45,940 nucleotides of DNA from Bremia lactucae (GCF_004359215.1 NW_027152031.1:4844-50783); one strand, 5' to 3'. Shown: positions 19,753 to 28,763, counted from the stretch's first letter. Notes: generated by a model from the letters alone, not told the origin. A program made the numbers and translations.

Positions 19753-20400
19753 TTGATGGATTACCTTTTTGATCCATCCCAACAACCCTTAAAAGGATTG
19801 TTGAAATTGTATAGGTCCTCAACAGATCGATACAAAACACGCAATGGATTACTGTATTACACAGCCATTTCTGGCGACAAATCTCGTGTCGTCATACCCA
19901 CCCAAAATGATTTGCGTTTATGCATCACGTATGAATTCCACGATGCACCAATAAGTGGTCATCCTGGATGTGAGAAGACCTATCTCACGATAAGTCACGA
20001 CTTCTGCTGGCGACGCCAGTATGACTTCGTCCGCAAGTACATACGTGCTTGAGAAGTTTGTCAACAGGTGAAGCCCAGTGCTTCATCTCGTGCTCCGTTA
20101 CAACCTCTGCCTGTTCCGGCAGAGTGTTGGTAGACTGTATCCATGGACTTCGTCTCCGGATTTTTCCCTAAGACGAACATAAAAAATGTGGTATTCTTGT
20201 TTTTGTTGATCGTTTCAGCATAATGGTACATCTTGCTGTAGTACCGGAGTCGATAACAACCAAAGGCTGTGCTCGTGTCTTTGTTGACACGATATTTTAC
20301 TCCATGGGTTACCCCACGAGCTGGGCTCATCGAGACCCTGGATTCACGGCGGAATTTTGGCAAATTGTGTTTAAATTACTTGGAACACAAACTCCCGGAG
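19753..20400 (+). pseudogene. Ty3/Gypsy integrase (truncated in the core), element A3
   Basis: The HHCC module reads FHDAPISGHPGCEKTYL (His residues near 19940-19965), then a stop inside the CEVCQQ motif at 20050. The core starts with TVSMDFVSGF (first Asp about 20140) and AVVPESITTKGCARVFVDTI. The region of the second Asp reads AHRDPGFTAEFW (about 20328-20360). The sequence leaves integrase at about 20400 and enters the linker before a B-type RT, so the third acidic residue is missing. Confidence 0.8.
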
Positions 20401-21053
20401 ATGTCGTGTAATCTATTCCTTGCCAAATTAAAGGAAGGAAAGATCCACGAAATAGTCACACCAGTTCCAGGAGAGAACTTGGTGGACTTTTGCTCATCGT
20501 ATACAATGGACGAGAGCGTCCTAGAAACGGACAAAAATAAACGGTTCGCTGCACAAGGCTGGGATGCCTTGAGAGACAGTCCGTCCTTTGAGGTTCTGTG
20601 GAAACATCGCGATGTGTTCCCAGAAGAAGTGCCGAGCCGCCTAAAAGTAGACAGGGGCATCGGGCACGAAATAGACCTCGAACGTGGCACCAAGTATTGT
20701 GTAACCAGGCAATGGCCGTTGCCGAAAGAACAAGTCGATTATATCGATGAGTTCTTCGACAAGCGAGCCAAGGCGGGACATGTGCGTGAGAGCAAGTCAC
20801 CTCACTGCAGCTTGAAATTCTGTGTGCGTAAACCCAAGGTGGATGGCACGTTATTCATGCTAACAATAAGCTGAATACGGTGACCATACCGGCGCAAACG
20901 CCAATCCCGCGGAAAGATGTTTTGTTGAACTCCATGGGAAAGTCTTTCTTTTTCGCGTTGAATTAAAAGGATGGCTACTATCAGGTACTCACTCATGAGA
21001 GAGTCCGATGTAGCCGAAACGGCAGTAAGCACCTCAAGCGGTTTGCTCTAGGA

Positions 21054-21322
21054 CCAACCTCACCGACCCCAGTGGCCGAGTGGTTAAGCACTGGAACTGT
21101 GACCGGGAGGTACGTGGATCGATACCCGCGGAGGGCGGTACGATGACACATCGCCGGAGATAGGCTAAAAAGCAGACGAGCAACCATCCAATGGATGGCC
21201 GCCCTGCCAACCCGCACCGAAGGTGTGTGATAGTTGGGTGGGAGGAGGCCCTGTAGCCGAAATTCCCCATAGTGTAATGAGGGGTGCGGGGTTCCATTAA
21301 GAGAACTTCGTCAAAATTGAAT
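21054..21322 (+). mobile_element. tRNA-derived SINE, unit 1 of 3
   Basis: The head carries a Pol III A box TGGCCGAGTGG (21073-21083) and, 32 bases on, a B box GGATCGATACC (21116-21126), as in a tRNA of serine/leucine type. A body without tRNA likeness follows (CCGGAGATAGGCTAAAAA, CAACCATCCAATGGATGGC, GAGGGGTGCGGGGTTCC), and the 3' end is AACTTCGTCAAAATTGAAT. CTCTAGGA flanks both sides (21046-21053 and 21323-21330). No poly-A tail. Confidence 0.8.
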
Positions 21323-21330
21323 CTCTAGGA

Positions 21331-21613
21331 CCAACCTCAGGACCAACCTCAGACCGACCTCAGTGGCCGAGTGGTTAAGCACTGGAACTGGGACCGGGAG
21401 GTACGTGGATCGATACCCGCGGAGGGCGGTACGATGACACATCGCCGGAGATAGGCTAAAAACCAGACGAGCAACCATCCAATGGATGGCCGCCCTGCCA
21501 ACCCGCACCGAAGGTGTGTGATAGTTTGGGTGGGAGGAGGCCCTGTAGCCGAAATTCTCCATAGGGTAATGAGGGATGCGGGGTTCCAATACGAGAACTT
21601 CGTCAAATTTAAT
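21331..21613 (+). mobile_element. tRNA-derived SINE, unit 2 of 3
   Basis: Same unit with the A box near 21364 and the B box near 21407. The 5' end is longer because an ACCAACCTCA-like decamer is repeated three times. The body differs by a few substitutions (CTCCATAGGGTAATGAGGGA, TCAAATTTAAT). Flanked by CTCTAGGA at 21323-21330 and 21614-21621. Confidence 0.8.
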
Positions 21614-21621
21614 CTCTAGGA

Positions 21622-21881
21622 CCGACCTCAGTGGCCGAGTGGTTAAGCACTGGAACTGTGACCGGGAGGTACGTGGATCGATACCCGCGGAGGGCGGTAC
21701 GATGACACATCGCCGGAGATAGGCTAAAAACCAGACGAGCAACCATCCAATGGATGGCCGCCCTGCCAACCCGCACCGAAGGTGTGTGATAGTTGGGTGG
21801 GAGGAGGCCTTGTAGCCGAAATTCCCCATAGTGTAATGAGGGGTGCGGGGTTCCAATAAGAGAACTTCGTCAAAATTGAAT
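21622..21881 (+). mobile_element. tRNA-derived SINE, unit 3 of 3
   Basis: The shortest and cleanest unit (260 bp), with one 5' decamer, the A box near 21634, the B box near 21677 and the same body and 3' end. Flanked by CTCTAGGA at 21614-21621 and 21882-21889. Beyond it the type B RT continues (GTGGCTTGTAATGACCC). Confidence 0.8.
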
Positions 21882-22319
21882 CTCTAGGAGTGGCTTGTAA
21901 TGACCCAAGGGTTGAAATCGCACCGGCGACATTCAACCGAGTGGTGGCTCACGTCATGCGTCAGCACCGTGCCTACGCGCCCCATTACTTTGACGATGTA
22001 TTCGTGCATAGTAGGACCGCAGACGGGCTGGGCGTAATAGAGTCGCACAAGCGTCATTTAGACGCTGTGTTGTAGACTCTGAAGGACGCCATACTGTGCG
22101 TCAACTTGCAAAAGTGCGTCATAGGGGTTCCTGAGATACCTGTGATTGGCTGCATCGTAGGTACACATGATGTACGAGCAGACCCAGACAAGGTAAAACT
22201 GGTAAAGGAATGGTCAATCCCACGGCATGTGAACGTTTTGCGCCAATTCCTAGGACTCGCTAAAATATGCATAAATATAGCAATATCATGCTGAGCGAAC
22301 AAAACCGTTATCTGACCTC

Positions 22320-22960
22320 CTTAAAAGGACGCAGAATGAATTTGGTTAAAAGAACAAGAAGATGCGTTCACATCTGTGCAGCAATCTCTTGTAAAGGCAC
22401 CGGCGGTGTTGGCATTGCCAGACGCGGATATGCCCTTTAGCGTCGTCTGCGATGCAAGTAATTTTGCAATCGGTAGCGCGCTCACGCAGAAGGATGACGA
22501 CGGCGTTGAACGCGTCAATTCTTATTATTCCCGGCTTTAAAAAGCCGCAAAACGGAATTACTCCATGCATGACAAATAGCTACTTTTTATGAAGTATGCT
22601 CATGTAAAGCTTCGAGTGCTCTTATTGGGCACCGAACCATTTGTGGTTTATACGGATCACGCATCATGTGCGGACCTCAAAAAGCTCACCGCACCTGTCG
22701 CATAGAATGGCAAGCCGGCTTACGTTTTACTCTGCATTTAATTTAAAAATTGAATACAAGCCGGGCAAGTCGAATGTCTTGGCTGACGCTTTACCGCGCA
22801 GACCAGACTTCGAATGTCTTAGCTGGCGCTTTATCGCGCAGACCAAACTTCGAGGTAAGAGACCAGGAAAGCGTGTCTAGTGCTAAAGCACAATTTCAGC
22901 CGTCAACGTTGGCAGCCATGAAGGCAAACCTCGTGACGAGCTTGTTAGCCTCTGAATAAA
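22320..22960 (+). pseudogene. Ty3/Gypsy type B RNase H, element B1
   Basis: Shifted pieces read CDASNFAIGSALTQKDDDG (about 22448-22505), NYSMHDK, LLGTEPFVVYTDHAS (about 22623-22667) and AGKSNVLADAL-type motifs. The block TCGAATGTCTTGGCTGACGC through the CGCAGACCAGACT end appears twice in tandem (22769-22808 and 22809-22848), while B2 has it once. Stops near 22540 and 22577. The tail 22870-22960 is the linker to integrase. Confidence 0.8.
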
Positions 22961-23640
22961 AGAGAGCTACAGTCAGGACGACCATTGTCGCTTGCTGTTA
23001 GATCACTTTGATAGACGAAAGGTAACCCTTCCGTCGCACCTGAAAGGATGAGACACGTTTTATATTAACGGACTGCGCCACATATCTCGTTTGTTAGCAG
23101 CCCGAGGCTTAGTGGGGTGGCCCTCACTGTGCTCGGTGCGAAAGAGGAACATAGTTTCGTCAATATGACGATGACCCGCGAGGGTATCATGTCAAAGATA
23201 GAAATTTACCCTAAGGACCCTGCCAATTTAGCAGTGGTCAATAAACTACGTCCTACGACCGACCTCTCGGCGGTCTCATAGGCGAGTTTGATGCTAAAAG
23301 CGTGAGCGAGGCTCAACGCTTTGTGGATGAGCGATTAGCCATCGCACGAAAGGTCCGTGACGCAATGGCAAGTGCACAGGACAAGCAAAAAGAATATGCG
23401 GATCGAAATGGGCGCAAAAATACTGAACGCTTTAGAGTGGGTGAAAAAGCACTTTTCAGTACTGCTACCCTATCTAAAAATATAATTTTTGTACTGCCTG
23501 ACGGTACTACGAAGTTGTTGCCGCGTTTCATTGGGCTCTTTACAATGGTAGTAGAGGTTAAAGACCTAAATTATAGGCTCACCCTTCCCCCGTATATGAA
23601 ACGCACCCCGTATTTTACGTGGGTCGTCTGAAACGGTTTG
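22961..23640 (+). pseudogene. Ty3/Gypsy type B integrase remnant, element B1 (core deleted)
   Basis: The linker ends at KVTLPSHLKG (about 23017-23048) and jumps to a TFYINGLRH motif (about 23056-23085), which in B2 lies some 750 bp further. So the HHCC module and most of the DDE core are gone. The C-terminal part is open: EAQRFVDERLAIARKVRDAM, then FRVGEKALFSTATLSK and LLPRFIGLFTMVVEVKDLNY (23302-23631), a GPY/F-type module. Confidence 0.75.
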
Positions 23641-24270
23641 TAGACCCAAATGAGGTCACATACTCATCCGTCTAAGGAGACCGATGGTGACGTCGACTGA
23701 GAGTCGAGCGTCGTTCGGGTGAGGGGGACAGAGACAGCGAAAACTATCAGCTGACTGACTCCTCCCACCACGAACAGGACTCGGAGAGCGAGGGGCACCA
23801 CGCGAGTAACGCGGATCCCTTAGCATTATCTTCTCCAGAAGATCCAAGCGAGTCTTCAGGCATTCATAACCCTGACGAGCCTTCGCTCGGACATCATAAA
23901 GATCCGAGGTCAGTCGAAAGACTTGACACTCGAGATTCACAATACGTCGTTCAGCAGCGCTTAACGCTTGTGTCTGTACGGACGAAGGAAAGGCAGCCGC
24001 GAGTAGGTTGGCGAGATCGCCACTCCTATCGGGCGCCGCTTGCACTGATGGATGCGGGTGGGAACCAACGCTTCCTTGTTGGAAGGTTGCTTGCCCACCG
24101 CTCCGTGAGGCAAAGGTATCAGATCTTCGCTTTAATGGAAAGGTTAGCCGAAGTATTTTGAACTCTTGGGAACCGATCGATACCCTACGTATTGATGTGC
24201 CCGTCTTGGTGGCTGCCTATAAAAAGGAGCATCAGCTGAGGCCTCTTCGCTATTCTCAAAAGGACTAGCA
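23641..24270 (+). pseudogene. Acidic Ser-rich linker and chromodomain, element B1
   Basis: The sense frame is open from about 23706 through an acidic Ser/His-rich linker (NYQLTDSSHHEQDSESEGHH region) to NQRFLVGRLLAHRSVRQRYQ (about 24062-24121). After a shift the frame ends NSWEPIDTLRIDVPVLVAAY (about 24161-24220), then KKEHQLRPLRYSQKD and a stop at 24266. This is a C-terminal chromodomain whose middle strand has been damaged. The opposite strand is also open here. Confidence 0.65.
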
Positions 24271-24772
24271 GAAGTAGCGTTGTGAGTAGAAACAGGGGTA
24301 ACAGTACCGCCCATGATTTCTTTAACACGCAAGCGGGCGAAATTAATTCGTTGCGACCGCTGTTTCATCGCATCGGAATGCGGATGAATGCGGCGCATGA
24401 ATTCTGCCTCATATTGGTCGGGCGTTTCATTTGAGCGCAACGCGACCGGAATCGGGAAAATACGCCCAAGCGATTTTCCCTGAGCCCTCCATGATTGAAA
24501 GACGCCATAAAAACTATGTGCGTCTAGACGAGCTATGAGGTGACGGCAACGGTGTCGACTCATTGTAGTTGACAATGAGCGACGGATCAGCATCCTCACT
24601 GTTAAGTGGGATTGATCATTTAGCCCCGTTAACGCGATAGCAGCAGTAGCTGTCGGCGTTTCGACAAAGGCATTGGACGCGGCCGGCGCGTTAATGCGGC
24701 GCGTGCGCTTCGCGCGTGGTTGAGTGGTGTCTTCGCAGACGACCCACAAACGCTGCCCCTTTTAGGTGGCAT
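23656..24772 (-). pseudogene. Antisense reading frames in the 3' region of element B1 (function unknown)
   Basis: Not recognised. On the minus strand an ATG at 24772 (MPPKRG), 130 bp from the LTR, is followed after a one-base shift by a 200-codon open stretch (24749-24144). It has a basic patch PRAKRTRR, then HSFYGVFQSWRAQGKSLGRI, SNETPDQYEAEFMRRIHPHS and RSQRINFARLRVKEIMGG. A second open stretch (24045-23656) has heptad-like AERRIVNLECQVFRLTSDLY and KTRLDLLEKIML, then an Arg/Ser/Pro-rich tail. It overlaps the sense chromodomain and linker. Position and layout mimic the antisense frame of the A elements, but I see no sequence similarity between them. Confidence 0.4.
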
Positions 24773-24888
24773 ATCAGGCTCCGTGTAAGACACAGGTAGC
24801 AAGCGACAAATTAGAGAACTAAGCGGCGTGTAAAGCTGCTCGCTGTTCCTCTGTCCTCTTTGATAAATGTCAAAAGTAAATTTGTTCT

Positions 24889-24902
24889 GAAAGGGGGGAT
24901 GG
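24889..24902 (+). other. Polypurine tract of element B1
   Basis: GAAAGGGGGGATGG directly precedes the LTR start TGTTAAGGGC. It is the expected plus-strand primer site. Confidence 0.65.
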
Positions 24903-25917
24903 TGTTAAGGGCTAAAGTTCCCAAATGTTACACAGTCCCCATTAAGTACAAATGGTAAACTTAACGGGATGGTCTATTACTTAAGTAAAGTAATTAGACC
25001 CACCACTTGAGTGTGGTTCACATTGTGACCCACCACTTGAGTGTGGTTCACATTGTGACCCACCCTTGTGTATGTGATGCACATAAATGCATTCACGTTA
25101 GGAGGGATGACGCCTAGCGTAATTCGTTACGCGAGGTATCTAGAAAGATAAGTAATTAGACCCACCACTTGAGCGTGGTTCACATTGTGACCCACCCTTG
25201 TGTATGTGATGCACATAAATGCATTCACGTTAGGAGGGATGACGCCTAGCGTAATTCGTTACGCGAGGTATCTAGAAAGATACGCTCGCAATATATATTA
25301 GTTTTATCTACAGAGATGACATTTATAATTGGTTAAAATAGGTATTTTTTCGATTACGATCAAACAACCATTCTGAAAATACTTCCTACTTGATAAGTGC
25401 GCACGAGGAGTCGGATCACAGCTCCCGTGACGACACGTATACCAGAGTACTTAGTGCGTTAGGAGAGGTCGCTTAGGTGCCCACCACAACTACCTCACTG
25501 CACGCGAGAGTAGACGGTCAAACCGTTTCCTCGCTGTACTAGGGTGTGTGCTTAAGTAGAGCGTGGCCGCATTAAGACGTGCCCGCCTACACCGCCAATC
25601 GTTACAAGACACGATTGTACGGTGCGCAGGAGGCGCCATTCTTAGTTAGACATCAATATAATAAGTTCAGCAGTAGATAGAAGATCGTTACGTAGAAACT
25701 GAATATATTAATACTGTTAAAGTTTTCACTAATTCTAATCTTTTGAATTACCTTTGGTAGCTAAAGCCCCCCCCCCCCTTTGCTACTTAAAACCTTCCTC
25801 TGTACCCTTGTGAACGTTAAGTTTCGAGGCACCTAACCTACACTGTAATCAGTGTAAGGTTAACTAGTGCTGATTAGTACTGATGAAGGGTGCGCTGCCA
25901 CATAGCGCACCTCCAAA
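24903..25917 (+). repeat. LTR type B, 3' LTR of element B1
   Basis: It starts TGTTAAGGGCTAAAG after the polypurine tract. The 5' part carries a tandem duplication (separate entry). The 3' part from CCAATCGTTACAAGACAC onward is shared with LTR C (4540-4846), including TAGATAGAAGATC, TTCCTCTG and CACTGTAATCAGTGTA. The end is altered near 25886, where GGTGCGCT-gccacat-AGCGCACC forms a perfect hairpin in place of the CCCCGTTAAA end. A run of about 13 C near 25767 may be unstable. Confidence 0.75.
24989..25282 (+). repeat. Tandem duplication within LTR B
   Basis: The unit from AGTAATTAGACCCACC to TCTAGAAAGATA occurs twice (24989-25150 and 25151-25282). In the first copy a 30-bp sub-unit (GACCCACCACTTGAG...) is doubled again. 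I see one mismatch between the shared parts (GAGTGTGG/GAGCGTGG), so the duplication is recent. Confidence 0.85.
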
Positions 25918-25938
25918 AGTGTCTTGTAACGATTGGCG
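25593..25938. repeat. Inverted repeat formed by head-on LTRs
   Basis: CGCCAATCGTTACAAGACAC (25593-25612) and its exact reverse complement (25919-25938) flank about 306 bp. The left arm belongs to LTR B and the right arm to an inverted LTR C fragment. Confidence 0.85.
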
Positions 25939-26145
25939 AAGTAGATTTTAAACTTAAATCAACCAATCAGCAGAACTATTTTCTTGTTGCCTCAAAATTC
26001 CCAAATTTGGTAATGCTGGAATTGTTAAGTCAAAATTAACAAAGGATAATAACTTTGTACTTCTTTAATTGTTTTTTTCTTATAGGAAATAATATTTATT
26101 TTTTCTCTTATAGAAGAAAATATTTATATAATGGACCCCATTACA
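25918..26145 (-). repeat. LTR type C fragment, inverted
   Basis: On the minus strand it starts TGTAATGGGGTCCATTATAT at 26145. It passes CAATTAAAGAAGTACAAAG and ATTACCAAATTTGGGAATTT and stops after CCAATCGTTACAAGACAC at 25919. It is the 5' half of the LTR seen at 4340 and gives the best view of that LTR's true start. Confidence 0.75.
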
Positions 26146-26168
26146 CGATAATGCGCTTAAGGGCCATC

Positions 26169-26609
26169 TGTAACGGGGCACTGCCGACTTGTACTGCTTC
26201 AGTACAAGTCCACTTCACACTGCTTCAGGGCGAGTGGTGCCTCACGTCACTTCACGTCCATTGGTGCGTGCAGAGGAAGACTCTTTTTTTTAATCACTTG
26301 CTTTCAAAAGGTTAAAAGTAAACTGTATGTAATATAATTAAGTTCTTCTGTTTCTATCTATTTAATACTTACTAACTTACACACTTATACAAAACATGCA
26401 ATAAAGTCTTATGTGTCTCTCACTTTGCGCGCGTCCAGTTCTGACTGGACCGCGGAGCAAGCAGATATAATGGTATATATCTACCAATGGATAAGCTTTT
26501 CGAATATTACTATGTAAAGTAATATTCTTCAAATATTATCTACCTTTTAGATAATATATTAATTAACAGCCTTTAAGTGTTAACTTCATGTAACGATACA
26601 CCCGTTACA
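26169..26609 (-). repeat. LTR type A, 3' LTR of element A2
   Basis: Complete: on the minus strand it starts TGTAACGGGTGTATCG (26609) and ends GCAGTGCCCCGTTACA (26169), 441 bp, with the same landmark order as the other A LTRs. The termini form an inverted repeat of about 10 bases (TGTAACGGGG/CCCCGTTACA), longer than the usual TG/CA. Confidence 0.9.
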
Positions 26610-26624
26610 TCACCCCTCCCTTAA
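26610..26624 (-). other. Polypurine tract of element A2
   Basis: On the minus strand AAGGGAGGGGTGA directly precedes the LTR start. This fixes the strand of A2 and identifies this LTR as the 3' one. Confidence 0.8.
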
Positions 26625-26725
26625 AGACAATCACGCTGACTGTCATTGAATAGAGTGGTCACTTTACGACCACTTGATTGAAAACGATCTTAATTGGTCG
26701 GAACCGTTATTTCTAATTATATCGC

Positions 26726-28200
26726 ATGATTAACGAGTCCGTGCGATGTGGGAATAATGCGGCGCCTTTGGCTGCGGTACATGCAGCCGCGGACGACGCA
26801 TTATTGTCTCTTGCGGCAGACGTTTCGTCTGCCGTAGTCTCATCTTCTCCCGCAACACTAGATGTTACGGGTGCACGTAGTGAGTCACCACGTGGAGGCG
26901 ACCCCTCTTTGGAGGTCAACTATGAACGCGATTCGGACGAAATGGCCGACTCGGGGAGAGTGGAACAGTCGCCTTATCGTCGTTGGGCGGCTGACTATGA
27001 GCCTTCAAATGAGGGCGCTCAATCGGATAGACGTGCTAATAGCGTTCCGCTTTAGCATGTTTGGTTCCGACGATGAGAATGATTCCTCATCGCCAGCACC
27101 GTCTCCCGTGCCGTCACCCGCGGTTATTTCTTTGCGTGGTAATGACGATGGCGTAAGCCATCGTAATAAAAGTAAGTGTGGTACCCCTGCTTCAGTGGGT
27201 ACCACTCAGGGGAGTGCAGGCAATAAAATGTCTCGTCTTGTACCTGAGAAAAAGCCGTGGCTTTTGCCCGAACGGCTACTAAGTAGCTTGTCTGGAGAGC
27301 TACTCCTCACAATAAATATCTTTACTTATTGCGACAAAGCTACATGGCCTGATGCTTTTCTTAAGCATCGATGGCATAGTGGCAACAACAAGCGTTGATG
27401 CAAGCATGGAACGCGTTTATTCGCAATGTCAAAGACATTGGACGCGAAGCCTAACTTTAAAGACTTAACGCGATTCGCGTTAAGTTTGATAAACGAACTC
27501 CAACCGGTGCAAAATTTAAACTGCATCGGTTGTCTCGTGAGGCAGGACTTCCATGCCTCACGTCGGGTGATCCCTGTCCGTGTTGTGTCGACAACACGAG
27601 ACGGGTAAAAGGGGATGATTATTTTCTTTCTTCGCCCTGGGGAAAGGCTCGCATCTCTATTAAGATGCACGATACGGTTGACGTTTTGCAATCGATCTAT
27701 AAGCGCCATACTCACGGACAAGGCCCTCAACGTCAACAATTAGCTGGGAACGAGGCTCCCAGCTGTCATGCGAAGGTGGATAACCGCGCCAGCGAACAAG
27801 ATAACTCGTTCGCTGCCCCTTCATATCACGGTAGTTAAGAATACGTTCCACTAAGAAACATTGACCACCGCGGGAATCCACCAATGGTTGCAGCGGAGGG
27901 GGGGGGTAGATCCTACCTGTGTGTCGGATCTAGAGTCGAAGATCGACAAACTCGACCACTTCCTCCATGTATTGGAAAAGGGTCTTGATCACGAGCGCGG
28001 TAAGCGTCACTTGTTGAAGCAGACGGTGCAGGCTCACTATATAGAACGGTTGGAAGACCGTTCGAAGAGTGTGACTCAATGTTGGAGTACGGAAAAACCA
28101 CGCTCTTCGTGACGAACCGAAGTATCACGCTCTTCGTGACGAGCTGTCGTCAGTTCATCGCTATTTCGAGGATCTTCGGACACGACATGAGAATCTTCAG
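26726..28200 (+). pseudogene. Antisense reading frame in the 3' region of element A2 (function unknown)
   Basis: I do not recognise it. The ATG at 26726 lies 117 bp from the LTR. The frame opens MINESVRCGNNAAPLAAVHA and has SDEMADSGRVEQS. It is broken by one extra base near 27050, then continues in the next frame with SMFGSDDENDSSSPAPSPVP, SRLVPEKKPWLLPERLLSSL and KATWPDAFLKHRW to a stop at 27396. Later pieces are NAFIRNVKDIG, NAIRVKFDKRTPTG, LHRLSREAGLPCLTSGDPCP (Cys-x-Cys-Cys) and, from 27923, a heptad-like LESKIDKLDHFLHVLEKGL. A1 carries the same frame with the shift elsewhere. Against coding: in the first 82 codons I count about 22 amino-acid-changing and 7-8 silent codon differences between copies, close to neutral. 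Confidence 0.45.
27660..28128 (-). pseudogene. Linker and chromodomain of A2 integrase
   Basis: On the minus strand the linker reads PAPSASTSDAYRARDQDPFP (about 28055-27995). After a shift in a G/C-rich run (27896-27907), PLVDSRGGQCFLVERILNYR leads into the chromodomain MKGQRTSYLVRWRGYPPSHD, SWEPRSQLIVDVEGLVREYG (27884-27700). The Tyr and Trp residues of the methyl-lysine cage region are present. The frame ends KRQPYRAS-stop at 27660. This is the best-preserved chromodomain in the window. Confidence 0.8.
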
Positions 28201-28763
28201 TTTCAGCATGAGAATCTGGTAAGAGCCTTTTAAGGATTTTTGAAAAGGATAGTCAGATTCGTCCGCGTACTGATGGTACGGGCTGAGCCGAACAACGTAA
28301 GACGTAGGATGCGAACGCATCCTACGTGGCAATTTTATTATGTATGCATTACCTCTGCGTTGCAGAACACGGAATAGTCCAATGAACTTGGGTAGTAGTC
28401 TACTGCTACCTACATAAGTGACTACACGCTTAGGTAAGTTTACCGTAGAGAGTAGTACTAGGTCATTAATTTTCAATGAAAGAACATTTACTCCTCCATG
28501 TTTGTCTGCGTTCTGTTTCTGACGGTTCACTGCGTTAGCAATGGAATCCTGTACGAAATGGACTACGATTCTCGAGCTAGCAGTAATTTCTCTAATGACT
28601 CATTTGTGTTGTCTTTTTCAGTGCGCTTTGTGAGCACTGCCATGAGATCTTTCTCTTCTTCTTGTTGATTGCTTCGACATAGACATCATTCGCGTCGTTG
28701 TTTAATTCGACGCGTGATGAGCATGAGCCAAAAATGGTTTTGCTCGTGCGAGCATAAAAGCCT
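28150..28763 (-). pseudogene. Integrase C-terminal GPY/F module, element A2
   Basis: On the minus strand NVLSLKINDLVLLSTVNLPK is followed by LLPKFIGLFRVLQRRGNAY and then IKLPRRMRSHPTSYVVRLSP (28480-28290), open for 126 codons. Upstream, decayed linker sequence reaches a captured Copia fragment at 28764. Confidence 0.8.

Larger units (their letters stand above)
20401..22304 (+). pseudogene. Ty3/Gypsy type B reverse transcriptase, element B1 (split by SINE array)
   Basis: A linker SSYTMDESVLETDKNKRFAA leads into WKHRDVFPEEVPSRLKVDRG, GHEIDLERGTKYCVTRQWPL and RAKAGHVRESKSPHCSLKFC (about 20590-20840). Shifted pieces run to 21045, where the SINE array intervenes. RT resumes at 21890 with APATFNRVVAHVMRQ and YAPHYFDDVFVHSR (about 21976-22016, catalytic YFDD intact), then CVNLQKCVIGVPEIPVIGC and a stop at 22072. 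Without the array it would match B2 at 37880-38480. Confidence 0.85.

Noticed and set aside
21073..21126. Functional tRNA genes (three copies) with A and B boxes
   Set aside because: The head cannot be folded into a full cloverleaf by eye, no acceptor stem pairs across it, and the units carry a ~200-bp non-tRNA body and insertion duplications. SINE is the better call.
21034..21936. Repeated minus-strand open frames of 70-180 codons across the SINE array
   Set aside because: They are identical only because the SINE unit is repeated. The frame crosses unit borders and has no family likeness.
24999..25180. Short repeats resembling a CRISPR-like array
   Set aside because: The 30-bp repeats are directly adjacent without unique spacers and belong to a larger tandem duplication inside an LTR of a eukaryotic element.
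26726..27055. Secreted effector (RXLR or Crinkler) in the antisense frame
   Set aside because: No signal peptide, no RXLR-EER and no LFLAK motif can be seen. The start is Ala/Ser-rich and acidic.
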